NCBI RefSeq assembly: GCF_001307155.1 | Contig: NZ_CP012830.1 | Location: 4,090,501-4,154,500, forward strand | DNA: 64,000 nucleotides | Direction: 5' to 3' | Source of the DNA: Pseudomonas fluorescens | Lineage (GTDB): Bacteria; Pseudomonadota; Gammaproteobacteria; Pseudomonadales; Pseudomonadaceae | Shown: positions 35,287 to 42,880 of the stretch, piece by piece | How the letters are laid out: each line of letters starts with the position of its first letter | Numbering within the stretch: position 1 is the stretch's first letter | The notes under the pieces: generated by a model | The model's input: the letters and a program-made list of their open reading frames with translations, nothing else | Told to the model about the DNA's origin: nothing | Database searches by the model: none | Program-made: the position numbers and the translations under genes

Positions 35287-35595
35287 AACGGCCACTTAGG
35301 GTTTCGCCCTGACGGCGACTCCCTTTGGCAAGCGCCGGAGTGCCGGCCCAGCCCAAAGGAAGCAAAGGTCTTCGCCCCAAGCGTCCGGCACCTCGCCTAG
35401 GCTCGGCGTCCCCTTGCTCCGGTGTCCATCAGGGGGCATCGCCTACGGTCTGCTGCGCGACGACCTCCTCTCGATGTGTCCGGCTGCGCCGCACGGCGCT
35501 GCGCGCCCACCCCCTGATGAACACCTGCGCTCGGCCTCCCGATAGGGGCGGGTGGATCAAGATCAACAGCAACAGCACGGCGGCCTACCGGCCGG
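35287..35595. repeat. Large dispersed-repeat-like element
   Basis: This stretch has a base composition unlike the flanking genes and no plausible gene. Its plus-strand translation (KGSKGLRPKRPA, SSRCVRLRRTALRAHPLMN) resembles a spurious protein that I recall as annotated repeatedly in P. fluorescens-group genomes. It contains the inverted pair CATCAGGGGG and CCCCCTGATG. I take it as one copy of a dispersed repeat, from recall, not from a search. Confidence 0.5.
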
Positions 35596-35669
35596 CCTGA
35601 GTGGTTGGGGCGTGAACGGCTTTAGATCGTTTCCGCGCAGGAGCGTGGGAGCGATTCGCGGTGGGTGAG

Positions 35670-35966
35670 TTAATGTTCGGCTTTTTGATGGTTGTTCGAT
35701 GCGGCTATGACTTTCACCGCGTTATCGATGACGGCTTTGCTCATCTCCTGCAAGTAGTGAGAGGCCCAGGCACAGCGGTCGGTTTTGCGCTCCATCGCTG
35801 CATCTTCGGCCAGCATCTTGGAGAGGTGGAGCAGGTCGGACACGTGGGGCAAGGCTTCGTGGATCGAGACGCCACTGTTGACGCGGAACGAGGCTTGATC
35901 GTTGTGGATGGAGAAGGGGGTGAGGCTGGCGGTTTTTTAATCGTGGAGGTGCGAAGATTTGTTCAT
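35670..35966 (-). pseudogene. DUF3077-like small protein, interrupted by an early stop codon
   Basis: Read from ATG at 35966, the frame gives MNKSSHLHD and then a TAA stop at 35937-35939, in codon 10. The same frame then stays open for 88 codons to the TAA at 35670-35672. The second part (SFRVNSGVSIHEALPHVSDL, then LSKMLAEDAAMERKTDRCAW) has the look of the small Pseudomonas DUF3077 proteins, of unknown role. A TTG at 35852 could start a 60-residue form, but would drop the first conserved part. A nonsense mutation is the simplest reading. Confidence 0.55.
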
Positions 35967-36253
35967 GGCGAGGTTCTCGTTTACTGGTTAGAGCGGCCTC
36001 GTTTACTCAATCGGGTTTCCAGGCCTGGTCGCTGATTTGGCAGTGACCACCGAAGACTAGCGATGCCACTTCCGAGGGGCACCTTGAAAGCCTGTCGGAC
36101 AAATCCCGGTGTTTTCCAGATTTGTGGCTGAATTCTCAGGATGGGCGTTGAATATTCCGGTCTCTTTGCGGGCAAGGCTTGCCCGCGATGGCGTCTGTCC
36201 GGTCGCTGAAAAACTCCCGATAAACCCCGCTGTTTCAAGCTCCCCGCAAAAGT
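35967..36253. other. Gap before flhA without a recognisable gene
   Basis: No supported gene. It holds a hairpin at 36027-36048 (GGTCGCTG with CAGTGACC) and a perfect-looking repeat palindrome at 36168-36186 (GCGGGCAAGGCTTGCCCGC), related to the copies near 35150-35250. A minus-strand open frame here overlaps these repeats and looks spurious. Confidence 0.6.
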
Positions 36254-36269
36254 TGGAAGGCTTCTTGCA
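36254..36269 (+). promoter_or_regulatory. Sigma-54 promoter of flhA
   Basis: TGGAAGGCTTCTTGCA has GG at 36255-36256 and GC at 36267-36268, ten bases apart. It is 61 bases before flhA. The -24 half departs from TGGCAC, so strength may be modest. Confidence 0.75.
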
Positions 36270-36329
36270 ATAGCCGGCCTGCGCCCGCTTCAGGCGTCAA
36301 AAGTTTGCTTCAAGGAACGGGGAATACCG

Positions 36330-38459
36330 GTGGATCGCTCTCAGTTAATCAACAGTGCCCGCAGCAACCTGGCAGACCTCAGTCGAGGCAATCTGGGTGT
36401 GCCGCTGTTGCTGTTGGTCATGCTGGCGATGATGATGTTGCCGGTCCCGCCGTTCCTGCTCGACGTGTTCTTCACCTTCAACATTGCGCTGTCGATTGTC
36501 GTGCTGCTGGTCTGCGTCTACGCCTTGCGGCCGCTGGATTTCGCGGTGTTTCCGACCATTCTGCTGGTCGCCACGTTGTTGCGACTGGCATTGAACGTGG
36601 CCTCGACCCGGGTGGTGATGCTCCACGGTCAGGACGGCCATGCCGCCGCCGGTAAGGTGATTCAGGCCTTCGGCGAGGTGGTGATTGGCGGTAACTACGT
36701 GGTCGGTATTGTGGTCTTCGCGATTTTGATGATCATCAACTTCGTCGTGGTGACCAAAGGTGCCGGGCGGATTTCCGAGGTCAGTGCGCGGTTTACCCTG
36801 GATGCGATGCCGGGCAAGCAGATGGCCATCGACGCCGACCTGAACGCCGGCCTGATCGACCAGCCCGCAGCCAAACTGCGCCGTATGGAGGTGGCCCAGG
36901 AGGCCGAGTTCTACGGTTCGATGGACGGTGCCAGCAAGTTCGTGCGCGGTGATGCCATCGCCGGTCTGCTGATTCTGTTTATCAACCTGATTGGCGGTAT
37001 GGCGGTCGGGATCTTCCAGCATGGCATGAGCTTCGGCGATGCCGGCAAGGTCTACGCATTGTTGACCATCGGTGACGGTTTGGTGGCGCAATTGCCATCA
37101 CTGCTGCTGTCCACCGCGGCGGCGATCATGGTGACCCGTGCTTCCGGTTCGGAAGACATGGGCAAGCAGATCAATCGGCAAATGTTCGCGTCGCCCAAGG
37201 CGCTGGCGGTAGCTGCCGGTTTGATGGCGGTCATGGGCCTGGTGCCAGGCATGCCGCACTTCTCCTTTCTCAGCATGGCCGCCGTCGCAGCGGGTGGCGC
37301 GTATCTGTTCTGGAAAAAACACAACATCGTCAAGGTTCAGGCTCTGGAAGAGGTCAAGCGCCAGCAGGACCTGCTGCCGTCGCCCGCACGGGCCATGGAA
37401 ACCAAAGAGCTGGGCTGGGATGACGTGACCCCGATCGACATGATTGGTCTGGAAGTCGGCTACCGTCTGATCCCGCTGGTGGATCGCAACCAGGGTGGTC
37501 AGTTGCTGGCGCGGATCAAGGGCGTGCGCAAGAAGCTTTCCCAGGATCTGGGCTTCCTGATGCCGACCGTGCACATTCGCGACAACCTCGATCTGGCGCC
37601 GAGTGCCTACCGCCTGACCCTGATGGGGGTGATCCTCGCCGAGGCGGAGATTTATCCGGACCGCGAACTGGCGATCAATCCCGGGCAGGTCTACGGCACG
37701 CTCAATGGCATCACCGCCAAAGATCCGGCCTTTGGCCTGGAGGCGGTCTGGATCGAAATCAGTCAGCGTCCGCAGGCGCAATCCCTGGGGTACACCGTGG
37801 TTGATGCCAGTACGGTGGTGGCGACTCACCTCAACCAGATTTTGTACAAGCATTCCAGCGAGCTGATCGGCCACGAAGAAGTTCAGCAGCTCATGCAATT
37901 GCTGGCTAAAAGCTCGCCAAAACTGGCCGAGGAGCTGGTGCCGGGCGTCGTTTCGCTGTCGCAGTTGCTCAAAGTACTGCAGGCCTTGTTGGCCGAACAG
38001 GTTCCGGTTCGCGACATTCGCAGCATTGCCGAAGCCATCGCGAACAATGCCGCCAAGAGTCAAGATACTGCCGCTCTGGTGGCGGCCGTTCGCGTCGGCG
38101 TATCGCGCGCTATCGTCCAAAGCATTGTAGGCACTGAGTCCGAGCTGCCTGTGATCACCTTGGAACCAAGGTTGGAACAAATATTGCTCAATAGTCTTCA
38201 GAAGGCAGGACAAGGCTCGGAAGAGGGCGTTTTGCTGGAGCCAAGCATGGCAGAGAAGCTGCAACGTTCGTTGATCGACGCCGCGCAGCGTCAGGAAATG
38301 CAAGGTCAACCGGTGATTCTGCTGGTAGCAGGTCCGGTACGCGCGATGCTCTCGCGGTTCGGACGTTTGGCAGTGCCGGGGTTGCATGTGTTGGCGTATC
38401 AGGAAATCCCTGACAACAAGCAAGTGACCATCGTTGCGACAGTAGGGCCCAACGGCTGA
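36330..38459 (+). CDS. flhA: Export gate protein FlhA
   Basis: FlhA (709 aa) is the large gate subunit: about eight membrane helices in the first 320 residues and a cytoplasmic ring domain that binds chaperone-substrate complexes. The FHIPEP signature region is present (RLALNVASTRVVML, then GAGRISEVSARFTLDAMPGK). It starts with GTG at 36330, following the site CAAGGAACGGGG. Confidence 0.97.
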   Translation: MDRSQLINSARSNLADLSRGNLGVPLLLLVMLAMMMLPVPPFLLDVFFTFNIALSIVVLLVCVYALRPLDFAVFPTILLVATLLRLALNVASTRVVMLHGQDGHAAAGKVIQAFGEVVIGGNYVVGIVVFAILMIINFVVVTKGAGRISEVSARFTLDAMPGKQMAIDADLNAGLIDQPAAKLRRMEVAQEAEFYGSMDGASKFVRGDAIAGLLILFINLIGGMAVGIFQHGMSFGDAGKVYALLTIGDGLVAQLPSLLLSTAAAIMVTRASGSEDMGKQINRQMFASPKALAVAAGLMAVMGLVPGMPHFSFLSMAAVAAGGAYLFWKKHNIVKVQALEEVKRQQDLLPSPARAMETKELGWDDVTPIDMIGLEVGYRLIPLVDRNQGGQLLARIKGVRKKLSQDLGFLMPTVHIRDNLDLAPSAYRLTLMGVILAEAEIYPDRELAINPGQVYGTLNGITAKDPAFGLEAVWIEISQRPQAQSLGYTVVDASTVVATHLNQILYKHSSELIGHEEVQQLMQLLAKSSPKLAEELVPGVVSLSQLLKVLQALLAEQVPVRDIRSIAEAIANNAAKSQDTAALVAAVRVGVSRAIVQSIVGTESELPVITLEPRLEQILLNSLQKAGQGSEEGVLLEPSMAEKLQRSLIDAAQRQEMQGQPVILLVAGPVRAMLSRFGRLAVPGLHVLAYQEIPDNKQVTIVATVGPNG

Positions 38460-38470
38460 GGTAGTGGTTT

Positions 38471-39802
38471 ATGCAAGTTAAGCGTTTTTTCGCCGCCGAT
38501 ATGCGTCAGGCCATGAAGCTGGTTCGCGATGAGCTGGGCGCTGATGCGGCCATTATCGGTAATCGCCGGATCGCCGGTGGTGTCGAGCTGACGGCTGCCC
38601 TGGATTACAAGCTGTCGGCGCTGGCCCCGCGTGTATCGAACATTGAACTCGAAGACGAGTTGCGCAAGACCCAGTCGCGGATCGTCACGGCTCAGGCTGA
38701 ATTGAGCCTGCGTGGCGACGGCGAAGGTGATGCGAGCGCCAGCACCAATCGCCAGTTGTTTGCCGGCCTGCCGCTGACCGCTGCGGAACCTTTGATCGAG
38801 CCGACCTTTGCTGAGCGGCCGCGTCCTGCTCCAGCGCCTGTGCATTCTGCCGGGGTCGATCCGCGGGCTTTCGACTCGATGCGTTTCGAACTCAATGGCC
38901 TGCGTGAGTTACTCGAAGTGCAGTTGGGTTCGCTGGCCTGGAACCAGCTGCAAGGCAGTCGCCCGCAGCAAGCCAACCTGTGGCGTCGCCTGCAACGCAT
39001 TGGCCTGTCCGGTCCGTTGTCGCGCGACCTGCTGGAACTGATTACTGAAATTGAAGAGCCCCGCCAGGCCTGGCGCATGCTGTTGGCGCACCTGGCGCGG
39101 ATGATCGTGACTCCCGAGATCGAACCACTGGAAGAAGGTGGCGTGATCGCCATGGTCGGCCCTGCCGGCATGGGTAAAACCACGACACTGGCCAAGCTGG
39201 CCGCGCGTTACGTGCTCAAGTACGGCGCGCAGAACATCGCGTTGGTGAGCATGGACAGCTTCCGCATTGGTGCCCAGGAACAGCTCAAGACCCTGGGGCG
39301 TATCCTCAATGTCTCGGTGACTCACGTCGACCCAGGCCAGTCCCTGGCGCAAGCCCTTGATCCGCTGTTGCGCAAGCGTGTGGTGTTGATCGACACCGCC
39401 GGCCTGCAAGCCAGTGATCCGGCGTTGCGCATGCAGCTGGAAAGCCTGGCCGGTCGCGGGATCAAGTCGAAGAATTATCTGGTGCTGGCCACTACCAGCC
39501 AAAAGCAGGTGCTGACTGCCGCTTATCACAGTTACAAGCGGTGCGGGCTAGCAGGCTGCATTCTGACTAAACTGGATGAAACAGCGAGCCTGGGCGAGGT
39601 GTTGAGCCTGGCAATCAGCCACGAATTACCTGTCGCTTATCTGACCGACGGGCCACGGATCCCGGATGATCTACATTTACCGCGCCGGCATCAGTTGGTC
39701 AGTCGCGCCGTTAGCGTGCAGATGCAGGAAGAACCCAGCGAAGAAGCCATGGCTGATATGTTCGCTGACCTCTACCACAGCCCGGCCAAGCGTGTCGGCT
39801 GA
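38471..39802 (+). CDS. flhF: Flagellar placement GTPase FlhF
   Basis: FlhF (443 aa) is an SRP-type GTPase that places the flagellum at the pole. It has a basic N-terminus (MQVKRFFAADMRQAMKLVRD), an N domain, and a G domain with the P loop GPAGMGKTTTLAKLAARYV and later GTPase motifs (DTAGL, TKLDETASLG). Together with FleN it sets location and number. Confidence 0.97.
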   Translation: MQVKRFFAADMRQAMKLVRDELGADAAIIGNRRIAGGVELTAALDYKLSALAPRVSNIELEDELRKTQSRIVTAQAELSLRGDGEGDASASTNRQLFAGLPLTAAEPLIEPTFAERPRPAPAPVHSAGVDPRAFDSMRFELNGLRELLEVQLGSLAWNQLQGSRPQQANLWRRLQRIGLSGPLSRDLLELITEIEEPRQAWRMLLAHLARMIVTPEIEPLEEGGVIAMVGPAGMGKTTTLAKLAARYVLKYGAQNIALVSMDSFRIGAQEQLKTLGRILNVSVTHVDPGQSLAQALDPLLRKRVVLIDTAGLQASDPALRMQLESLAGRGIKSKNYLVLATTSQKQVLTAAYHSYKRCGLAGCILTKLDETASLGEVLSLAISHELPVAYLTDGPRIPDDLHLPRRHQLVSRAVSVQMQEEPSEEAMADMFADLYHSPAKRVG

Positions 39803-39916
39803 GGTAATAATGAATAGATTTGTATCTACATCGATGGCCTGCCATGCATTGTTCACAAGTGAGCGCGCAGCCAGTCATGTAGTCCGCGTCTAAGCAAGAC
39901 AAGGTAAAGAACGAAC

Positions 39917-40747
39917 ATGGGCAGCATGCATCCCGTACAGGTGATCGCAGTGACCGGCGGCAAAGGTGGCGTCGGGAAGACTAATGTGTCAGTGAACTTG
40001 TCCCTGGCTCTTGCTGAGCTCGGCCGGCGCGTCATGCTGCTGGACGCCGATCTGGGGCTGGCGAACGTTGACGTCCTGCTGGGGCTCACGCCCAAGCGTA
40101 CGCTGGCCGACGTCATCGAAGGCCGCTGTGAACTGCGCGATGTATTACTTCAGGGGCCGGGCGGAATTCGCATTGTTCCCGCAGCGTCCGGTACCCAGAG
40201 CATGGTTCACCTGAGCCCGGCCCAGCATGCTGGCCTGATTCAGGCATTCAGCGACATCGGCGATAACCTCGACGTATTGGTGATCGACACGGCGGCGGGT
40301 ATTGGTGAGTCGGTCGTCAGTTTTGTTCGCGCAGCCCAGGAAGTATTGCTGGTGGTGTGCGACGAGCCGACGTCGATCACTGACGCCTACGCGCTGATCA
40401 AACTGCTCAACCGCGATTACGGCATGAACCGCTTCCGCGTGCTGGCCAACATGGCGCAAAGCCCGCAGGAAGGGCGAAATCTGTTCGCCAAGTTGACCAA
40501 GGTCACGGATCGCTTCCTCGACGTCGCCTTACAATACGTCGGTGCGGTGCCTTACGACGAATGCGTGCGTAAGGCGGTGCAGAAGCAGCGCGCCGTGTAT
40601 GAAGCGTTTCCTCGTTCCAAGTGTGCGCTGGCATTCAAGGCCATCGCGCAGAAAGTCGATACCTGGCCGCTGCCTGCCAACCCGCGTGGGCACTTGGAAT
40701 TTTTCGTCGAGCGTCTGGTGCAGCAAACTGCGGGTCCGGTTCTATGA
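39917..40747 (+). CDS. fleN: Flagellar number regulator FleN (FlhG)
   Basis: FleN (276 aa) is a MinD/ParA-type ATPase that limits the cell to one flagellum, in P. aeruginosa by antagonising FleQ. The deviant Walker A is GGKGGVGKTNVSVNLSLAL, and DADLGLANVDVLLGL follows. Its last bases overlap fliA (ATGA). The 114 bases before it show no clear promoter. Confidence 0.97.
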   Translation: MGSMHPVQVIAVTGGKGGVGKTNVSVNLSLALAELGRRVMLLDADLGLANVDVLLGLTPKRTLADVIEGRCELRDVLLQGPGGIRIVPAASGTQSMVHLSPAQHAGLIQAFSDIGDNLDVLVIDTAAGIGESVVSFVRAAQEVLLVVCDEPTSITDAYALIKLLNRDYGMNRFRVLANMAQSPQEGRNLFAKLTKVTDRFLDVALQYVGAVPYDECVRKAVQKQRAVYEAFPRSKCALAFKAIAQKVDTWPLPANPRGHLEFFVERLVQQTAGPVL

Positions 40748-41484
40748 CAGCCAGCGGTTACAACCTGTACAAGAAGTCGGCGCGTGACGCGCAGTACGAA
40801 CTGATCGAGCGTTACGCGCCACTGGTAAAACGTATTGCCTATCACCTGTTGGCGCGCTTGCCGGCCAGTGTTCAGGTCGAGGACCTGATCCAGGCAGGCA
40901 TGATCGGTTTGCTTGAAGTGTCGACCAAATACGACGCGAGCAAAGGTGCGAGTTTCGAGACGTACGCGGGGATCCGTATCCGTGGTGCGATGCTCGATGA
41001 AGTCCGCAAGGGTGACTGGGCGCCACGCTCGGTACACCGCAATACTCGGATGGTGAGTGACGCGATTCGCTCAATTGAAGCTAAAACCGGGCGTGACGCT
41101 AAAGATCACGAGGTTGCGGCCGAACTCCAATTGAGTCTCGACGATTATTACGGGATTTTGAATGACACCTTGGGCAGTCGCCTGTTCAGCTTCGACGATC
41201 TGTTGCAGGACGGCGAGCATGAAGGGCTGCACGAGGATGGCGCGAGTGCTCATCTCGAACCGTCGCGCGACCTGGAAGATGAACGCTTCCAGGCAGCACT
41301 GGCGGATGCGATTGCCAATTTGCCGGAGCGTGAGCGACTGGTGTTGGCGCTGTACTACGACGAAGAGCTGAATCTCAAGGAAATCGGTGAGGTCCTGGGG
41401 GTCAGTGAATCGCGGGTCAGCCAGTTACACAGCCAGTGCGCGGCCCGTTTGCGGGGGCGTTTGGGGGAGTGGCGAGCGCGCTGA
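40744..41484 (+). CDS. fliA: Flagellar sigma factor FliA (sigma-28)
   Basis: FliA (246 aa) transcribes late flagellar genes such as fliC. Regions 2 (IQAGMIGLLEVSTKYDASKG), 3 (HEVAAELQLSLDDYYGIL) and 4 (LNLKEIGEVLGVSESRVSQL) are all present. The true start is the ATG at 40744, overlapping the fleN stop by four bases; the longer open frame runs inside fleN. Confidence 0.97.
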   Translation: MTASGYNLYKKSARDAQYELIERYAPLVKRIAYHLLARLPASVQVEDLIQAGMIGLLEVSTKYDASKGASFETYAGIRIRGAMLDEVRKGDWAPRSVHRNTRMVSDAIRSIEAKTGRDAKDHEVAAELQLSLDDYYGILNDTLGSRLFSFDDLLQDGEHEGLHEDGASAHLEPSRDLEDERFQAALADAIANLPERERLVLALYYDEELNLKEIGEVLGVSESRVSQLHSQCAARLRGRLGEWRAR

Positions 41485-41650
41485 CAGCAGTGTGGGGACA
41501 CTGCGAACGAAACAGGCAGGGCGTAACGCTGTGCCGGTCTTCATCCGTTGTGCTCCAGACAGTCGTCGAGTGCTCTGCCGAATTGATTGAATGGCGTGTT
41601 CAGGTGCTGAACGCGTTTAAGACTGCTTGGAGGTCGAATTGGACAAGAAC

Positions 41651-42022
41651 ATGAAAATCCTCATCGTTGATGACTTCTCAACGATGCGGCGGATCATAAA
41701 AAACCTGTTGCGTGACCTTGGGTTCACCAACACGGTCGAGGCGGACGACGGTATTACCGCCATTCCCGTCCTCAACAGCGGGAGCATCGACTTTCTGGTA
41801 ACGGACTGGAACATGCCTGGCATGACCGGTATCGATTTGCTGCGCCACGTGCGCGCCGATGAAAAGCTCAAGCACCTGCCGGTGCTGATGGTCACTGCCG
41901 AAGCCAAGCGCGAGCAGATCATCGAAGCCGCTCAAGCCGGTGTAAACGGCTATGTGGTCAAACCCTTCACGGCCCAGGCGTTGAAAGAGAAGATCGAAAA
42001 AATATTCGAACGCATCGGTTGA
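41651..42022 (+). CDS. cheY: Chemotaxis response regulator CheY
   Basis: CheY (123 aa) is a single receiver domain that binds FliM when phosphorylated. The acidic pocket (IVDDFSTMRR), phospho-Asp in LVTDWNMPGMTG, Thr in VTAEAKREQ and Lys in VVKPFTAQ are all conserved. The ATG at 41651 gives the family start MKILIVDD, but the best ribosome site (GGAGGT) fits an upstream TTG at 41639 better, so four extra residues are possible. A hairpin with no T run lies after fliA at 41487-41504. Confidence 0.95.
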   Translation: MKILIVDDFSTMRRIIKNLLRDLGFTNTVEADDGITAIPVLNSGSIDFLVTDWNMPGMTGIDLLRHVRADEKLKHLPVLMVTAEAKREQIIEAAQAGVNGYVVKPFTAQALKEKIEKIFERIG

Positions 42023-42053
42023 TGCGCGGAGCCACTGCGCCACGGGGGGAGCT

Positions 42054-42842
42054 ATGGAGCAAAGAGAATCTTCACAGGGCGATTTCGAATCGACCCTGAA
42101 AAAACACGCTCACGAACTGGTCGAAAGCCTTGAAAAGGGCAGGTTCGGTGACGCTGTGCAACTGATCCATGAGCTCAATCAGACCCGTGACCGCGGCCTG
42201 TACCAGGAGGTGGGCAAGCTCACTCGCGAGCTGCATAGCGCGATCGTCAATTTTCAGATTGACCCGAACATGCCGCAAGCCGAGGAAGTCTCACAGATCA
42301 CAGACGCCACCGAGCGCCTGTCCTATGTGGTCAAGCTGACCGAAGCGGCCGCGAACCGGACCATGGATCTGGTCGAGAACAGTACTCCGCTGGTCAATGG
42401 CCTGAGCACTGACGCCCAGGCCTTGAGCGCCGACTGGGGACGTTTCATGCGCCGCGAAGTCGGTGCCGAAGAGTTCCGCGAACTGGCCCGGCGTGTCGAC
42501 GGTTTCCTGACGCGTAGCGTCGAGGAGAGCCAGGTCGTCTCGGGCAACCTCAACGATATTCTGCTGGCTCAGGATTACCAGGATCTAACCGGTCAGGTGA
42601 TCAAGCGCGTGACTCAACTGGTCACTGAAGTCGAAAGCAACCTGCTCAAGCTCGTGCTCATGGCCAGTCAGGTAGACCGCTTTGCGGGCATCGAACATGA
42701 CCATGAAGCGATGCTGGCTGAAAAAGATCCGCAAAAACATCTCTCTCAGGGTGAAGGTCCGCAGATTCATGCCGATAAAAGAGAAGACGTTGTGTCCGGT
42801 CAGGACGATGTGGACGATTTGCTATCCAGTCTTGGATTTTAG
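42054..42842 (+). CDS. cheZ: CheY-P phosphatase CheZ
   Basis: CheZ (262 aa) removes phosphate from CheY. The long helical hairpin contains the catalytic region DILLAQDYQDLTGQVIKRV, with the essential Asp and Gln. The C-terminal tail DDVDDLLSSLGF is the CheY-binding peptide. Confidence 0.96.
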   Translation: MEQRESSQGDFESTLKKHAHELVESLEKGRFGDAVQLIHELNQTRDRGLYQEVGKLTRELHSAIVNFQIDPNMPQAEEVSQITDATERLSYVVKLTEAAANRTMDLVENSTPLVNGLSTDAQALSADWGRFMRREVGAEEFRELARRVDGFLTRSVEESQVVSGNLNDILLAQDYQDLTGQVIKRVTQLVTEVESNLLKLVLMASQVDRFAGIEHDHEAMLAEKDPQKHLSQGEGPQIHADKREDVVSGQDDVDDLLSSLGF

Positions 42843-42880
42843 GTTTTTTAGGTTTTTAGACCTTTAGGAGCACCCCCTTA

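Noticed and set aside
35325..35600. Plus-strand open frame in the repeat element as a gene
   Set aside because: Resembles a commonly mis-annotated translation of a dispersed repeat; no start site and odd composition.
35981..36238. Minus-strand frame of about 85 codons before flhA
   Set aside because: Overlaps a repeat palindrome and hairpins, has no ribosome site and resembles no family I know.
41487..41504. Hairpin after fliA as a terminator
   Set aside because: Good seven-base stem, but no T run follows.
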